The translations under genes and the position numbers were made by a program. Source: an uncultured Eubacterium sp. (GTDB taxonomy: Bacteria > Bacillota > Clostridia > Oscillospirales > Acutalibacteraceae). From it: a stretch of DNA of 14,906 nt. Below the pieces are notes generated by a model. It saw only the letters and a list, made by a program, of their open reading frames with translations, was not told the origin of the DNA and ran no database searches. Every line of letters starts with the position of its first letter. Positions within the stretch are counted from its first letter, which is position 1. Below, one piece after another: positions 8,922-14,744 of this stretch. The DNA is taken from contig CABQCC010000037.1 of NCBI GenBank assembly GCA_902462495.1, forward strand, positions 1 to 14,906, read 5' to 3'.

Positions 8922-9130
8922 TATTTAGATTTGATTTCAGATGGTTCTTCGATAACATACTTGCCGTCCCAAATTTCCTCAATAGCGGTAGAAACGGTCT
9001 TTTCGTCAAGAATGGTGTTGTTTTCGATAGCCTCATCTCTGATTTCTCTTGCTCTTTTTGCAGTGCCTACTACAAGGCTGTATCTGCTGTTTACATTATT
9101 TAACATTTTCTTTAAATCCGGATTGAACAT
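8921..9130 (-). CDS. rpoZ: DNA-directed RNA polymerase omega subunit
   Basis: Small RNA polymerase subunit that helps assemble the beta' subunit. The 69-residue protein has the omega core SRYSLVVGTAKRAREI (about 15-30), where the helix contacting beta' and the RARxI motif are found, followed by a conserved acidic helix (KTVSTAIEEIWDGKY). The length matches clostridial and bacilli omega proteins (about 65-75). The ATG directly abuts the gmk stop (TAAATG), with AAGGAG about 10 bases upstream inside gmk. The gmk-rpoZ pairing is conserved across bacteria. Confidence 0.94.
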   Translation of the reverse strand: MFNPDLKKMLNNVNSRYSLVVGTAKRAREIRDEAIENNTILDEKTVSTAIEEIWDGKYVIEEPSEIKSK

Positions 9131-9721
9131 TTACTTAATCTCCTTACTGTTAAGAGTTAACAACTCTTTGTTAATTATATTGTTTATAGTTTTCACACAT
9201 TCGTCCAAATCATCATTTACCACCGTATATTTATAAAGCGGAGCCATATCGATTTCCCTTTGTGCGATTTTCATACGATTTTTTACATCCTCAATGTCAT
9301 TGGTTGAGCGATTTACAAGTCGTTTTTCAAGGACCTCAAGGCTTGGCGGCAACAAAAAAATTGAAACTGCGTCAGGGCGAACCTTTAAAATGCTTTGAGC
9401 GCCCTGAACATCAATAATCAAGAAGCATATTTTGCCGTCATTAATTGCTTTTTCAACACCTGAAATCGGTGTACCGTAATAGCAATTATTGTATCTTGCA
9501 TATTCGAGCAATTCGTCATTTACGACCATAAGCTGAAAATCGGACTCTGACTTGAAGTAATAATTTACTCCTTCAACTTCGCCCTCTCTCGGCTTGCGAG
9601 TGGTTGCAGAAACCGACTCCACAACATCACTGCGCAATTTTTTTATTGCTTGAAATACAGTATCTTTTCCACATCCGCTTGGTGCAGATAGGATTACAAG
9701 TAAGCCTTTGTTATTCGTCAT
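9131..9721 (-). CDS. gmk: Guanylate kinase
   Basis: Phosphorylates GMP to GDP with ATP, linking guanine salvage and synthesis to GTP and (p)ppGpp pools. From ATG at 9721 the protein is 196 residues, typical for the family. Motifs are the P-loop SAPSGCGKDT (12-21), the GMP-binding SVSATTRKPREGEVEGVNYYF with EYARYNNCYYGTP downstream, DVQGA, and the lid region RxxxAxxE (RMKIAQREIDM). An in-frame ATG 30 bases further upstream (9751) was rejected because it adds ten unrelated residues, overlaps remA more deeply and lacks a ribosome site, whereas 9721 has GGAGGT five bases ahead. The start overlaps the end of remA by 11 bases. Confidence 0.96.
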   Translation of the reverse strand: MTNNKGLLVILSAPSGCGKDTVFQAIKKLRSDVVESVSATTRKPREGEVEGVNYYFKSESDFQLMVVNDELLEYARYNNCYYGTPISGVEKAINDGKICFLIIDVQGAQSILKVRPDAVSIFLLPPSLEVLEKRLVNRSTNDIEDVKNRMKIAQREIDMAPLYKYTVVNDDLDECVKTINNIINKELLTLNSKEIK

Positions 9722-9962
9722 TTTGCACCTCCACACCAAAGCGCATGGCAATCTGTTTTAAATCCATATAGCTCAAAACAACATTGTCGCTGTCGGTAAT
9801 TATTATACTCATAGTTTTTCTGCCGTGAGTAGCGTCAATCAAAGTTCCGTCTTCTTTGCCCTTTTGCACAAGTCTTTTTGCAGGTGCACTTTCGGGTGAA
9901 ATTACGGAAATAACTCTATCGGCATTGATTAAATTTCCAAATCCTATGTTAACTAAATTCAT
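9711..9962 (-). CDS. remA: Extracellular matrix regulator RemA-like DNA-binding protein (DUF370)
   Basis: In B. subtilis, RemA is a ring-forming DNA-binding activator of biofilm-matrix and osmoprotection genes; in other Firmicutes its targets are mostly unknown. From ATG at 9962 the protein is 83 residues and starts MNLVNIGFGNLINADRVI, like the family consensus. SPESAPAKRLVQ (about 25-36), LIDATHGRKT and SIIITDSDNVVLS are the other hallmark segments. A further in-frame ATG at 10019 would add 19 residues unlike any RemA N-terminus and overlap yicC, so it was rejected; GGAG six bases before 9962 supports the choice. It lies 19 bases after yicC and overlaps gmk, the same neighbourhood as B. subtilis yloC-remA-gmk. 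Confidence 0.93.
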   Translation of the reverse strand: MNLVNIGFGNLINADRVISVISPESAPAKRLVQKGKEDGTLIDATHGRKTMSIIITDSDNVVLSYMDLKQIAMRFGVEVQNDE

Positions 9963-9981
9963 TTGTATCTCCGATAGTCGA

Positions 9982-10860
9982 TTATTCGATATTTTGAATT
10001 TGCTCTCTGATTTTTTCAACCTCTGCTTTGATGTCTACAACCTTGCGTGCAATGTCAACATCGTTTGCCTTTGAACCGATTGTATTGGTTTCACGGTTGA
10101 TTTCCTGAACCAAGAAATCCATTTTTCTGCCAACAGGTTCATCGGATGAAATAAATGTATTCAGTTGTTCGATGTGGGAACGAAGTCTGACTGTTTCTTC
10201 TGCAACGGCAACCTTGTCGGCATAAACAGCAACTTCTTGCAAAATTCTGCTTTCATCAAGCGAAACATCACCCAAAAGCTCGTGAACTCTCTCAACAAGT
10301 TTGTCGTTGTATTCCTTGACGGTTTGCGGAGAACGCTCCTCGATGTATGATACGCAATCCAAAATGAATTGACCTCTTGAATAGATGTCGTCTTTCATTT
10401 TTGAACCCTCAACTTCTCTCATAGCAACGAATTTGTCAATTGCTTCAGAACAAACTTCTTGAACATATGCCCAGAGTTTTTCTTCGTCCTCGTCAGATTT
10501 TCTGACAACAAGAACTTCAGGAAAACGAGAAATTGTTGAAGCACCGAAATCGTCTTTAAGTTCATATGTTTCGGCAATTTCTTTGAGCGCATTAACATAA
10601 GCGGCAGCCAAAGTGTGATTAACAACAACATCTGCTGTATCGGTGTTCAACGCTTCGATAGTAACATAACATTCAATCTTGCCACGAGAAACCTTGCCGT
10701 TAATATATGATTTTAGTTTTTCATCAAGAAAGCCGTACTGACGAGGAACTCTAGACGAAAACTCGAAATATCTGTGATTTACAGACTTTATTTCAACGGT
10801 GATTACATAACCGTCAATTTCTTTTTGGGCTCTGCCGAACCCTGTCATAGATTTTAACAT
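9982..10860 (-). CDS. YicC/YloC family endoribonuclease-like protein
   Basis: Member of the YicC/YloC family; characterised members act as endoribonucleases or affect RNA decay. The 292-residue protein has the invariant N-terminus MLKSMTGFGRA and EIKSVNHRYFE (about 25-35), the central RGKIECYVTIE, and the C-terminal DUF1732 region with MDFLVQEINRETNTIGSKA (about 244-262) and a coiled helical end. The length equals the E. coli protein (287) within a few residues. It is first in the operon: GGGGAG lies just before the ATG, and a predicted promoter gives a leader of about 22 nt. The remA gene follows 19 bases later. Confidence 0.94.
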   Translation of the reverse strand: MLKSMTGFGRAQKEIDGYVITVEIKSVNHRYFEFSSRVPRQYGFLDEKLKSYINGKVSRGKIECYVTIEALNTDTADVVVNHTLAAAYVNALKEIAETYELKDDFGASTISRFPEVLVVRKSDEDEEKLWAYVQEVCSEAIDKFVAMREVEGSKMKDDIYSRGQFILDCVSYIEERSPQTVKEYNDKLVERVHELLGDVSLDESRILQEVAVYADKVAVAEETVRLRSHIEQLNTFISSDEPVGRKMDFLVQEINRETNTIGSKANDVDIARKVVDIKAEVEKIREQIQNIE

Positions 10861-10888
10861 AATACTCCCCTTTAATTATATTAAAAAT

Positions 10889-10917
10889 ATTATAGTTACT
10901 GCAATATCAAGAGTCAA
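10889..10917 (-). promoter_or_regulatory. Sigma-A-type promoter of the yicC-prkC operon
   Basis: On the minus strand TTGACT (10917-10912) and TATAAT (10894-10889) are separated by exactly 17 bases, matching the housekeeping consensus at 11 of 12 positions. The predicted start is near 10882, giving a 22-nt leader that holds the yicC ribosome site. As all following gaps are short, it could drive the whole operon to the left edge. Internal promoters cannot be excluded. Confidence 0.8.
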
Positions 10918-10920
10918 TAT

Positions 10921-10962
10921 TTTGTTAACAGTTTGTTTACAAATTTAATGATTTGTTTACAA
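10921..10962. repeat. Three near-identical TTTGTTTACAA-type repeats upstream of the yicC promoter
   Basis: TTTGTTTACAA occurs exactly twice (10932-10942 and 10952-10962), and a related TTTGTTAACA is at 10921-10930. Starts are 11 and 20 bases apart, close to one and two helical turns, so the copies would lie on one face of the DNA. They end four bases upstream of the -35 box, where an activator would be expected. Function is inferred from position; AT-rich sequence could produce such repeats by chance. Confidence 0.45.
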
Positions 10963-10966
10963 TATA

Positions 10967-10994
10967 AAAACGGTACAATCAAATGTACCGTTTT
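10967..10994 (-). terminator. Intrinsic terminator of the nanA-membrane protein operon
   Basis: A perfect 11-bp inverted repeat (AAAACGGTACA at 10967-10977 and its complement at 10984-10994) encloses a 6-base loop. On the minus strand the stem is followed by a T-rich run (TTTTTATATTG). It lies about 20 bases past the stop of the membrane-protein gene at 11015 and separates it from the yicC operon on the same strand. The A/T ends of the stem also make a weaker terminator possible in the other direction. Confidence 0.85.
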
Positions 10995-11014
10995 CTGAAT
11001 TATATTGAATTAAA

Positions 11015-11659
11015 TTATTGTTGTGCAGGTTGAGTGCTTGGAGCGGTTGACGGTTGAGTTGTTGTTTCGTCTTTAGCCATCAAGCCTGTGTGTCCTTGAT
11101 GAACAATATTTGTGTTTTCATCATAAAATCCCATATCAAGCAATATAGGCAAAACATTGTTGTTGAGGAAATTTGAATCAGCATTTTCATCAATAATTGT
11201 GTATGCTGTTGTAGACTTGTCAACATATCTCAAAGCGTCTTGAAGTCCCTGAATACCGTCAACCTCTTGTGCATCAACAAAGATATATGTTCCCTTTACA
11301 ACGATGGTTCCCGCATAGGCTTGTTCAAGCGAAGTGGTTGTTTCGGTTGTAGACTCTTTTGTTGGCTTTTCTGCATTTTTATTGCCAAAAGTAATATTAC
11401 CCGTGAAATAAAGCGCACAAAAAACACCTGCCAAAACAACAATAATCAAAAGAATTATCGGAAACTTGCTTGATTTCTTGTCAGGGTCTTTTTTAAATCT
11501 ATGCCGTTCGATAGTCGGCTTCTTTTCCTCTGCGATATGAGTTTCATTCATATCGACATTGATTCCGCCGTCATAATATGACGCATCTGTTTTTTTATGA
11601 ACAACAAGAGGCGGGTCAAGCTGAACCTCTTTTACCTCATCCTTGAAATCGTCACTCAT
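11015..11659 (-). CDS. Single-pass membrane protein of unknown function with ExbD/TolR-like outer domain
   Basis: I do not recognise a named family. The 214 residues have a charged, probably cytoplasmic N-terminus (about 1-65, ending RHRFKKDPDKKSSK), one membrane helix (about 66-87), a Thr/Glu-rich linker (about 97-110), a compact domain (about 115-190) and a Thr/Pro/Gln tail. Positive charge before the helix predicts the C-terminal part outside. The outer domain reads as strand (GTIVVKGTYIFVDAQEV), helix (GLQDALRYVDK), strand (AYTIIDENAD), helix (NNNVLPILLDMGF), the same order as the periplasmic part of ExbD/TolR; the intramembrane Asp of ExbD is absent, so a motor role is not supported. It starts two bases after nanA, with AGGAG inside the end of nanA, and is followed by a terminator. 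Co-expression with nanA suggests an envelope role tied to sialic acid use, but this is inference. Confidence 0.8.
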   Translation of the reverse strand: MSDDFKDEVKEVQLDPPLVVHKKTDASYYDGGINVDMNETHIAEEKKPTIERHRFKKDPDKKSSKFPIILLIIVVLAGVFCALYFTGNITFGNKNAEKPTKESTTETTTSLEQAYAGTIVVKGTYIFVDAQEVDGIQGLQDALRYVDKSTTAYTIIDENADSNFLNNNVLPILLDMGFYDENTNIVHQGHTGLMAKDETTTQPSTAPSTQPAQQ

Positions 11660-11661
11660 AA

Positions 11662-12570
11662 TTATTCTCCTAATTCAGCAACATATTTCTCAATCTTGTT
11701 AACGATAGCAGTAATTTTTTCGTCGTTGTCAACAGGCAAGAACGGACTTCTCGGAACACCTGCATTCACACCGAATCTTTGAGAAATAACATTCTTTGCA
11801 GCGCCGTAAAGTGATGGCAACTTGAGCAAATCAAAAATAACATCATTGATTTTGAACTGCAAAGCCTTTGCTTCTTCAATTCTGTTTTCATTAATCAATT
11901 TATCAAGTGCGACAAAAAGTTCCGGCATTGTGCCGTAAGTACCGCCGATACCGGCGTTTGCACCCATAAGTCTGCCGCCGAGCATTTGCTCGTCCGAACC
12001 GTTAAATACGATGAAGTCATCACCTGCAACAGTTCTGTATCTTTCCATATTGTAAACAGGTTCTTCGGAGTTTTTGATACCGATAACTTTTGGATTTTTA
12101 GCCATTCTCTCAAACAAATCAAGAGGAAGATTAAAAGATGTAAGCTGTGGAATATTATAAATAATAAACGGCAAGTCTGTTGAATCAATAATTCCGTTCC
12201 AGTGTTTTTCAACACTTGCAGGAGAAAGATGATAATAAACAGACGGAACGGCAGAAACTGCGTCTACACCAACCTTTTCAGCGTGCTTTGCAAGTTTAAT
12301 ACTTTCTTTTGTTCCGGCACAACCAACATGAACAATAATTGTAAAGTCGTCTGATGCAACTTCCTTAACAGCTTCAACGACTTGCATTCTTTCTTCTGTT
12401 GAAAGCAAGAATCCCTCGCCCGTTGAGCCGCATACATATACGCCTTTTACACCTTTTGACTCATAAACTTTAACAAGTTTTTGAATTTCACTAACATTTA
12501 TTTCGTCATTTTCATCGTAAATTGTATTAAGGGCTACGAAAATTCCTTTAAACTTTTCTAAATTCTTCAT
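11662..12570 (-). CDS. nanA: N-acetylneuraminate lyase (sialic acid aldolase)
   Basis: Cleaves Neu5Ac to N-acetylmannosamine and pyruvate in the cytoplasm, the first step of sialic acid catabolism. The 302-residue class I aldolase has GSTGE (48-52), HVGC (81-84), AVSAVPSVYYHLS, YNIPQL with catalytic Y138, and GIKNSE with Schiff-base lysine K166, followed by FNGSDE and GIGGTYG. YVCGSTGEGF, HVGC and NGSDE resemble known NanA enzymes more than dihydrodipicolinate synthase, and the divergent nanE-nanK pair confirms the assignment by context. The GGTGA ribosome site lies seven bases before ATG. The predicted transcript start leaves a leader of only about 11 nt with that site at its very 5' end. 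The membrane-protein gene follows by two bases. Confidence 0.93.
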   Translation of the reverse strand: MKNLEKFKGIFVALNTIYDENDEINVSEIQKLVKVYESKGVKGVYVCGSTGEGFLLSTEERMQVVEAVKEVASDDFTIIVHVGCAGTKESIKLAKHAEKVGVDAVSAVPSVYYHLSPASVEKHWNGIIDSTDLPFIIYNIPQLTSFNLPLDLFERMAKNPKVIGIKNSEEPVYNMERYRTVAGDDFIVFNGSDEQMLGGRLMGANAGIGGTYGTMPELFVALDKLINENRIEEAKALQFKINDVIFDLLKLPSLYGAAKNVISQRFGVNAGVPRSPFLPVDNDEKITAIVNKIEKYVAELGE

Positions 12571-12587
12571 ATTTCATCACCACAAAG

Positions 12588-12616
12588 ATAATAGCATAAA
12601 AAAGAATACTTTTCAA
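12588..12616 (-). promoter_or_regulatory. Promoter of the nanA operon
   Basis: On the minus strand TTGAAA (12616-12611) and TATTAT (12593-12588) are 17 bases apart, each 5 of 6 to consensus, with TG one base before the -10 (extended -10). The predicted start is near 12581, about 11 nt before the nanA ATG. The -35 box is almost entirely within the palindrome at 12612-12629, so a protein bound there should affect this promoter. Confidence 0.7.
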
Positions 12617-12629
12617 TATTAATATTGAA
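12612..12629. promoter_or_regulatory. Perfect 18-bp palindrome, candidate operator of the divergent nan genes
   Basis: TTCAATATTAATATTGAA is its own reverse complement over all 18 bases and lies midway between divergent nanA and nanE. Each half supplies most of a -35 box, one for each direction. A dimeric regulator bound here would occlude both promoters at once. No regulator gene is in the window, so the protein is unknown; RpiR-, GntR- and ROK-type regulators are used for nan genes in other bacteria. Confidence 0.6.
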
Positions 12630-12653
12630 TTTTAATACTTTAATTGATATAAT
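12625..12653 (+). promoter_or_regulatory. Extended -10 promoter of nanE-nanK, placed for leaderless transcription
   Basis: TTGAAT (12625-12630), a 17-base spacer and TATAAT (12648-12653) preceded by TG at 12645-12646 form a good housekeeping promoter. Counting the last -10 base as -7 puts +1 at 12660, the A of the nanE ATG. The bases before the ATG contain no Shine-Dalgarno sequence. Confidence 0.75.
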
Positions 12654-12659
12654 CAAAAT

Positions 12660-13352
12660 ATGGATATTAAAAATGAAACACTAAACAAAATCAAAGGCGG
12701 TCTTATCGTTTCTTGTCAAGCGTTAAAGACTGAGCCGCTTTATGACTCTTACATTATGTCCAAAATGGCATATGCAGCTATGCTCGGCGGTGCTGTCGGC
12801 ATCAGAGCAAATACAATAGTTGATATTTTGGCAATCAGAGAAAGAGTTGACTTGCCTATTATCGGCATCATAAAAGAGGAGTACCCGGACAGCGATGTTT
12901 ATATTACTCCGACAATGAAAGAAATTGACGCACTTGTTGAAATCGGATGTGATATCATTGCAACCGATGCAACAAACAGAACTCGCCCTAACGGTAAATC
13001 GTTTGAAGAATTCTTCAAGGAGGTTCGTACAAAGTATCCGGACCAACTCTTTATGGCTGACACATCTTGCTTTGAAGAAGGCAAATTAGCAGCAGAACTT
13101 GGATTTGACTTGATTGGCACAACAATGGCAGGATACACACCTTATACGAAAGGCAGAAAACTTCCTGATTGTGAGATTATCGAAAGATATTCAAAGGAAC
13201 TTGACAAGCCTGTTATTGCCGAGGGTGGTATATGGTGTCCCGATGACCTTAAAGCTGTATATAAAGCAGGTGCGTTCAGTGCTGTTTGCGGAACTGCAAT
13301 CACACGACCGATGGATATTACAAAACGATTTGTAAAAGCTTTGGAGGACTGA
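12660..13352 (+). CDS. nanE: N-acetylmannosamine-6-phosphate 2-epimerase
   Basis: Converts ManNAc-6-P to GlcNAc-6-P, feeding sialic acid carbon into amino-sugar catabolism. The 230-residue TIM-barrel protein shows the family signatures GGLIVSCQAL (13-22), GGAVGIRAN (43-51), IIGIIKEEYPDSDVYITPT (67-85, with K72 as the expected catalytic lysine), ATDAT (101-105), GTTMAGYT (153-160) and VIAEGG (185-190, E188 the expected catalytic acid), and CGTAITRP at the end. The start fits family N-termini and the next Met is residue 33, inside a conserved region, so ATG at 12660 is secure although there is no ribosome site. The ATG coincides with the predicted transcription start. nanK follows one base after the stop. 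Confidence 0.95.
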   Translation: MDIKNETLNKIKGGLIVSCQALKTEPLYDSYIMSKMAYAAMLGGAVGIRANTIVDILAIRERVDLPIIGIIKEEYPDSDVYITPTMKEIDALVEIGCDIIATDATNRTRPNGKSFEEFFKEVRTKYPDQLFMADTSCFEEGKLAAELGFDLIGTTMAGYTPYTKGRKLPDCEIIERYSKELDKPVIAEGGIWCPDDLKAVYKAGAFSAVCGTAITRPMDITKRFVKALED

Positions 13353-13353
13353 T

Positions 13354-14235
13354 ATGAGAATATTATGTTTCGATATTGGCGGTACATTTATAAAATACGC
13401 TTTGTGTAACGAGAAATTTCAACTTTCCGAAAAACAAAAAATGCCTACCAATGCAAAGGAAGGCGGTCAAGCAATAATTCAGAGAATTATTGAAGTTATC
13501 GAAAGTTATGATAACATTGACAGAGTAGCTATTTCAACCGCAGGTCAGGTAGACAGCAAGAACGGAATTGTTGTTTATTCAACCGACAATATTCCTTATT
13601 ATACAGGAATGATGGTTAAAAGCATTATTGAAAACAAAACCGGAATTTTGACCTATGTTGAAAATGATGTAAACGCTGTTGCCTTAGGCGAAGCACGATT
13701 CGGCGCTGCAAAAGGATATTCCGATTTTATCAGTCTTGCACTCGGTACGGGTATCGGCGGAGCGATATACCTTAATAATAAGTTATACACAGGTTCAACT
13801 TCTGCCGCAGGCGAACTCGGTCATATGATTACCCACGCAGGCGGTAAGCAATGTACTTGCGGCGGCGAGGGCTGTTTTGAATGTTACGCTTCGGCAAATG
13901 CTTTGATAAATGCGGTTAACAAGATTTCTGATGAACCGCTTGACGCTTTTCAGATTTTTGAAAAGGAAAATATGTCGAAGCCCGAAATCAGGTCGGAAAT
14001 TGACAAGTGGATTGACGAAATCATCCTCGGTTTGATGAATATCATTTACATTTTCAATCCGCCGTTGATTGTTATCGGTGGCGGAATTATGAATGAAGAT
14101 TATATCATTGAGCTTATTGACAGAAAAATCTACAACAAACTTATGGAAAACTTCCGTAATGTTAAGATAGAAAGAACAAAGCTTGGCGGAGATTCGGCAC
14201 TTTTGGGTGTTGCATACGAAGCCTCACAATTGTAA
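13354..14235 (+). CDS. nanK: ROK-family sugar kinase, probable N-acetylmannosamine kinase
   Basis: Predicted to phosphorylate ManNAc released by NanA, giving the NanE substrate. The 293-residue protein has the ROK phosphate-binding start DIGGTFIKYA (7-16), ENDVNA with catalytic base D105 (103-108), LALGTGIGGA (128-137), GELGH (153-157, H157), and the zinc motif CTCGGEGCFE (C167, C169, C174), then the C-terminal VIGGGI. It lacks the N-terminal helix-turn-helix of ROK repressors, so it is an enzyme. ROK members also include glucokinases; the ManNAc assignment rests on its position directly after nanE (one-base gap, GGAGG in the end of nanE) and opposite nanA. A terminator follows. Confidence 0.88.
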   Translation: MRILCFDIGGTFIKYALCNEKFQLSEKQKMPTNAKEGGQAIIQRIIEVIESYDNIDRVAISTAGQVDSKNGIVVYSTDNIPYYTGMMVKSIIENKTGILTYVENDVNAVALGEARFGAAKGYSDFISLALGTGIGGAIYLNNKLYTGSTSAAGELGHMITHAGGKQCTCGGEGCFECYASANALINAVNKISDEPLDAFQIFEKENMSKPEIRSEIDKWIDEIILGLMNIIYIFNPPLIVIGGGIMNEDYIIELIDRKIYNKLMENFRNVKIERTKLGGDSALLGVAYEASQL

Positions 14236-14246
14236 TATTGTAATTC

Positions 14247-14276
14247 GGGGAGTGAAAATCATTCACTTCCCTTTTT
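14247..14276 (+). terminator. Intrinsic terminator after nanK
   Basis: A 10-bp stem (GGGGAGTGAA at 14247-14256 with TTCACTTCCC at 14262-14271, one G-U pair) with a 5-base loop is followed by five T residues, 11 bases past the nanK stop. It ends the nanE-nanK transcript. Confidence 0.9.
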
Positions 14277-14326
14277 AGTTAATTATTTTTTTATATAAAC
14301 GAAAGAACATTTATATATACAACAAA

Positions 14327-14351
14327 GCTCTCGACTTTGAAAGCCGAGAGC
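14327..14351 (-). terminator. Terminator-like hairpin at the 3' end of the candidate RNA
   Basis: On the minus strand GCTCTCG pairs with CGAGAGC; inside lie one mismatch and a CTTT/AAAG step. TTTGTTGT follows directly, an imperfect but plausible U-tract. In the plus direction the stem is followed by CCATTTAATTTT, so it might also back up the nanK terminator. Confidence 0.6.
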
Positions 14352-14380
14352 CATTTAATTTTATTTAATTTTTATTTGTA

Positions 14381-14497
14381 CATCGGACCGTACCTCAAAT
14401 CAAATTAATTTGAAATTTCTTAGCCCATTGGAATTTACCTCTTTATCTTGGAATTAAAATCTAAAAAGATAATACTCAGTACATTGGAGTTTACCTC
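14381..14497 (-). repeat. Three repeated units resembling ribosome-binding site plus ATG
   Basis: Minus-strand units GAGGTAAACTCCAATG (14497-14482), GAGGTAAATTCCAATG (14441-14426) and GAGGTACGGTCCGATG (14396-14381) align without gaps; the first two differ at one base. In each, GAGG is nine bases before ATG, and a stop follows within two codons (ATG-TAC-TGA, ATG-GGC-TAA, ATG-TAC-AAA-TAA). Starts are 56 and 45 bases apart, and a predicted hairpin separates each unit from the next. Confidence 0.7.
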
Positions 14498-14696
14498 ACA
14501 ATAAATTTGTTTGAATTTTAAGAGCCATCTACTCTGACTATCTGCAGGATGATAATCTTATATATCCTTACTATTCACTTTTTTCGACACCTACAAGTAT
14601 TAAACCCAACCCTGCAATAACTAATTAATATCTCATAAGACGCTCAATCGGTTATTAATTCCGTTTTAATAATCTCGATTGAAAAAGTTCCGTTAT

Positions 14697-14744
14697 CTAT
14701 TGGGATACTGTATAGGTGGCTGGTGTATCAATCTGAAGTTTCAT
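14697..14744 (-). CDS. Possible 15-residue mini-ORF in the candidate RNA
   Basis: ATG at 14744 is preceded at eight bases by a full AGGAGG (14758-14753) and encodes MKLQIDTPATYTVSQ before TAG. The ribosome site is in one arm of a predicted 9-bp stem whose other arm lies within this ORF, and the ATG is in the loop. It may be translated under structural control, or the AGGAGG may simply be part of a structural RNA. No homology is recognised. Confidence 0.3.
   Translation of the reverse strand: MKLQIDTPATYTVSQ

Noticed and set aside
9659..9688. Gmk P-loop has Ala and Asp at positions often Gly and Ser/Thr
   Set aside because: Ala is normal in E. coli Gmk, and the residue after GK varies in the family (GKST, GKGT); the remaining motifs are complete, so the enzyme should be active.
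9722..9751. Longer gmk start at 9751 adding ten residues
   Set aside because: GGAGGT lies five bases before 9721, the added residues do not resemble guanylate kinase, and the longer form overlaps remA by 41 bases.
9963..10019. Longer remA start at 10019 adding 19 residues
   Set aside because: It would overlap yicC, has no family resemblance, and the RemA consensus begins at the 9962 start, which has its own GGAG.
11662..12570. Dihydrodipicolinate synthase (DapA) instead of NanA
   Set aside because: Same fold and Schiff-base chemistry, but the GSTGEGF, HVGC and NGSDE segments and the divergent nanE-nanK partner favour NanA.
14381..14497. Resemblance of GAGGTAAA-TCC units to the conserved RNase P RNA motif, or to a CRISPR/tracrRNA array
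   Set aside because: The other conserved RNase P regions are absent and the unit occurs three times. Only three imperfect copies at unequal spacing, without spacers or cas genes, do not make a CRISPR array.
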